Assembly (NCBI RefSeq): GCF_004745485.1
Contig: NZ_RHFG01000002.1
Location: 1-64,000 of the forward strand
Direction of reading: 5' to 3'
Length of the DNA: 64,000 nt
Source: Brevibacterium sp. S22
Lineage (GTDB): Bacteria > Actinomycetota > Actinomycetes > Actinomycetales > Brevibacteriaceae
Position 1 is the stretch's first letter. Each line of letters opens with the position of its first letter. Both the position numbers and the translations under genes were made by a program. The notes beneath the pieces are model-generated. The model ran no database searches. It saw only the letters and a list, made by a program, of their open reading frames with translations, and had not been told where the DNA came from. Positions 62,082 to 64,000 of this stretch are shown one piece after another.

Positions 62082-64000
62082 ATGCCCTCTTCGCTTCATC
62101 CTGCCTGGTCACACCGCCGATCCCATCCCACCGGAGCGCGACTTTTCATCCCCGCCATCCTCGCCACACTGGCGGTCCTCGCTGCCCCTGTCGCACCCAC
62201 CGGATCGCTTCCCGGTCTTCCGGGTCCCGCCTCAACGCCGGCCTATGCGGCACCGCCGAGTGATGACGACCTCAGCAGGGACGGGTCGGCACTGCGCGAC
62301 GTCGAAACCAAACGCGTGGCTCCGGGACTCGACCTGACGAACTTCTCCCGTCTCGAGGACGGAGGGTGGAACAACGGCAATGTGCTCACCGCGGACCTCA
62401 CCACGGACTCCCTGTCGATGGACGTCCGCGACACGGGTGAGGTCGCCGGCGCCGGTACCACCAGCGAGATCATGGCGGGCGGACCCGAAGGGAAGAAGGC
62501 CGTGGCCGCCGTCAACGGCACGTTCTTCGACATCAACCAGTCGTGGGCACCGATCTACACCTCGGTGTCTCGGGAGGGCATGCGCATCGGCTCGAAGGAG
62601 GCCAAACCGGCGCTCACGCTCGAGGACAAGAAGGCAGCCGTGTCGATGCTCTCCGCGGCGGGAACGCTGACCCATGACGGGCAGGAGACGGAACTCGGCG
62701 GATTGAACAACCCGGAGCTGAGTCCCGACACCATCGGTGTGTACAACGAGGCGTGGGGAGACCATACGCTCGACCGTCCGGTCGGCGGCCCCGATGACAT
62801 AGCCGCCGAGATAGCCCGCGTCACTGTCGTCGACGGAAAGGTCACCGAAACCTCGGGCATGGTGGACGAAGCGGGCGACCCGGAAATCCCGGCAGACGGA
62901 CAGGTCCTGCTCGGCCGCGATGCCGGGGCGAAGACGCTGTCGGAACTCGAAGTCGGCGACGACGTCGATGTCGAGATCGGACCGAGCGAGGATGTCGACA
63001 TGGGGATCGCGGGCAGCCACCAGATCCTGGCCGACGGCTCGGTTCCCGACCTCCCCGCCGGCGACCTCGAAGACACCGAACACCCGCGCACCGCGGTGGG
63101 CATCAGCAAGGACGGTTCGGAGCTGTTCGTCACCACCATCGACGGACGCAGCGAGTCCTCGGGAGGCATGAGTCTCGAGGACATGGGCGAGTTCTTCGCT
63201 GACATCGGCGCCTACAACGCGGTCAACCTCGACGGCGGCGGGTCGACGACGATGCTCGCCCGCACAGCCGGCGCAGATGCTCCGGCACTGCAGAACGACC
63301 CGTCCGACGGTAAGCAGCGCACCGTCGCCAATGCCCTCGTCTTCTACTCAGACGCCCCCGCAGAGCAGCTGGCCGATGCGCAGATCGAACCCGAACTCGA
63401 CGGACAGACCACCGTGCTCAAGGGGCTGAGTCGATCGATGAGGGGTACCGGGCTCGGTAAGAATCTCGAACCGATCGCCTCCTCCGGAACGTTCTCCGCC
63501 GACTGCGGAGTGAAGCTCGCCGACTCCGATGAGTCGAACGCCCGCGTGACCGGTGAGACCACCGGCAAGGGTCGCGTGAGCTATGCCGTCGACGGGCACA
63601 CCGCGCGACAGGACCTCGATGTGCTCGGCGAACCGGTCGGACTCTGGCCGAGCGCGCGGAGCATCAACCTCGAGCACGCCCAGGACTCGCAGACGGTGTC
63701 CCTGACCGGCTTCGACTCCGAGGGCAGGCGTTCTCTCATCGAAACCGGCGACATCGACGTCGACGCCGACGAAGGGCTGACGGTCGACACCGACGGACTC
63801 GGCGAACTCGTCGTCTCCGCCGATTCGTCGACGGCTGGGAAAGGCAAGGACTCCCGCGACGACGAACCGACGTCCGGGAACGTGAAGCTCACCGTCGGAG
63901 ACGTGACAACGACGATCCCGGTGACCGTCGGCACCGAAACGACCGAGGTCCTCGACTTCTCCGACACCTCGGCGTTCACCGACGGCCACGATCGGGCCAC
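62082..64000 (+). CDS. Secreted phosphodiester glycosidase (NAGPA) domain protein, 3'-truncated by the window
   Basis: An open frame of about 639 codons running off the right edge. The N-terminus is an exported leader: basic region, hydrophobic core LFIPAILATLAVLAAPVAP and an AYA cleavage site near residue 56. The NAGPA/phosphodiester-glycosidase domain (about 120-425) has AVNGTFFDIN, HPRTAVGISKDGSELFVTTIDGR (in part RTAVGISKDG) and the signature AVNLDGGGSTTMLAR. A second region starting near residue 440 looks like repeated Ig-like or bacterial cell-wall-associated modules (PVGLWPSARSINLEHAQ, then VDADEGLTVDTDGLGELVV). Such proteins remove or modify phosphodiester-linked sugars of wall or exopolymers. 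The ATG at 62082 follows GAAGG-like bases. Unrelated to the sel genes it faces. Confidence 0.87.
   Translation, partial: MPSSLHPAWSHRRSHPTGARLFIPAILATLAVLAAPVAPTGSLPGLPGPASTPAYAAPPSDDDLSRDGSALRDVETKRVAPGLDLTNFSRLEDGGWNNGNVLTADLTTDSLSMDVRDTGEVAGAGTTSEIMAGGPEGKKAVAAVNGTFFDINQSWAPIYTSVSREGMRIGSKEAKPALTLEDKKAAVSMLSAAGTLTHDGQETELGGLNNPELSPDTIGVYNEAWGDHTLDRPVGGPDDIAAEIARVTVVDGKVTETSGMVDEAGDPEIPADGQVLLGRDAGAKTLSELEVGDDVDVEIGPSEDVDMGIAGSHQILADGSVPDLPAGDLEDTEHPRTAVGISKDGSELFVTTIDGRSESSGGMSLEDMGEFFADIGAYNAVNLDGGGSTTMLARTAGADAPALQNDPSDGKQRTVANALVFYSDAPAEQLADAQIEPELDGQTTVLKGLSRSMRGTGLGKNLEPIASSGTFSADCGVKLADSDESNARVTGETTGKGRVSYAVDGHTARQDLDVLGEPVGLWPSARSINLEHAQDSQTVSLTGFDSEGRRSLIETGDIDVDADEGLTVDTDGLGELVVSADSSTAGKGKDSRDDEPTSGNVKLTVGDVTTTIPVTVGTETTEVLDFSDTSAFTDGHDRA

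Overview
The window reads as a chromosome segment of a high-GC Gram-positive bacterium (Actinomycetota). GC-rich third codon positions, many GTG starts, overlapping start/stop codons, IdeR/DtxR-style iron control and Pro/Gln-rich membrane proteins all fit. A Brevibacterium-like member of the Micrococcales is my best guess. That is inference from gene content; no rRNA or marker gene is present to settle it.

Layout. 0-7 kb: a frameshifted quinone oxidoreductase gene, a divergent TetR regulator with palindromic operators, and a complete five-gene peptide/nickel-type ABC importer (two permeases, two ATPases, one lipoprotein). 7-10.4 kb: a three-gene oxidoreductase/DsbA-like/efflux operon divergent from soxR, with a good SoxR box between them. 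10.5-14.2 kb: a Rieske oxygenase and its ferredoxin-reductase (glycine-betaine demethylase type) beside a LysR regulator. 14-24.3 kb: a small membrane protein, an APC permease, two divergent Pro/Gln-rich membrane proteins, D-serine dehydratase, and an iron-siderophore binding lipoprotein divergent from a siderophore-interacting protein across an iron box. 24.4-30.1 kb: a DMT exporter/LysR pair, a methyltransferase, and an FAD-linked hydroxyacid oxidase with an MFS permease.

30.2-46 kb is an accessory island that looks less GC-rich than its flanks. It opens with a mobile module of three genes (tyrosine recombinase, XRE-type HTH protein, zinc-ribbon recombinase-like protein). It continues with an aromatic catabolic block: an MHS-family permease, a TfdB-type flavin phenol hydroxylase, an extradiol ring-cleavage dioxygenase, a hydrolytic meta-pathway to pyruvate and acetyl-CoA, and a separate two-gene operon (alcohol dehydrogenase, atypical isochorismatase-fold protein). 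A GntR/FCD regulator closes the block. Near-identical GCATGC-type palindromes lie in front of both operons and the regulator, so they probably form one regulon. The far edge holds debris, including a recognisable XdhC remnant.

46-64 kb returns to GC-rich core-like DNA: a DUF2332 protein; a PucR regulator facing an MHS permease, a ThDP-dependent enzyme and an M20 amidohydrolase; three secreted cell-wall hydrolase-type proteins (lysozyme-like, NlpC/P60, lysozyme-like); a nucleotidyltransferase; a semialdehyde dehydrogenase with unusual codon use; the selenocysteine machinery selC-selA-selB on one strand; and an exported phosphodiester-glycosidase protein cut by the right edge.

GC contrast and codon use were judged by eye, not computed. 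Family assignments rest on visible motifs and recalled family architecture; no database search was made.
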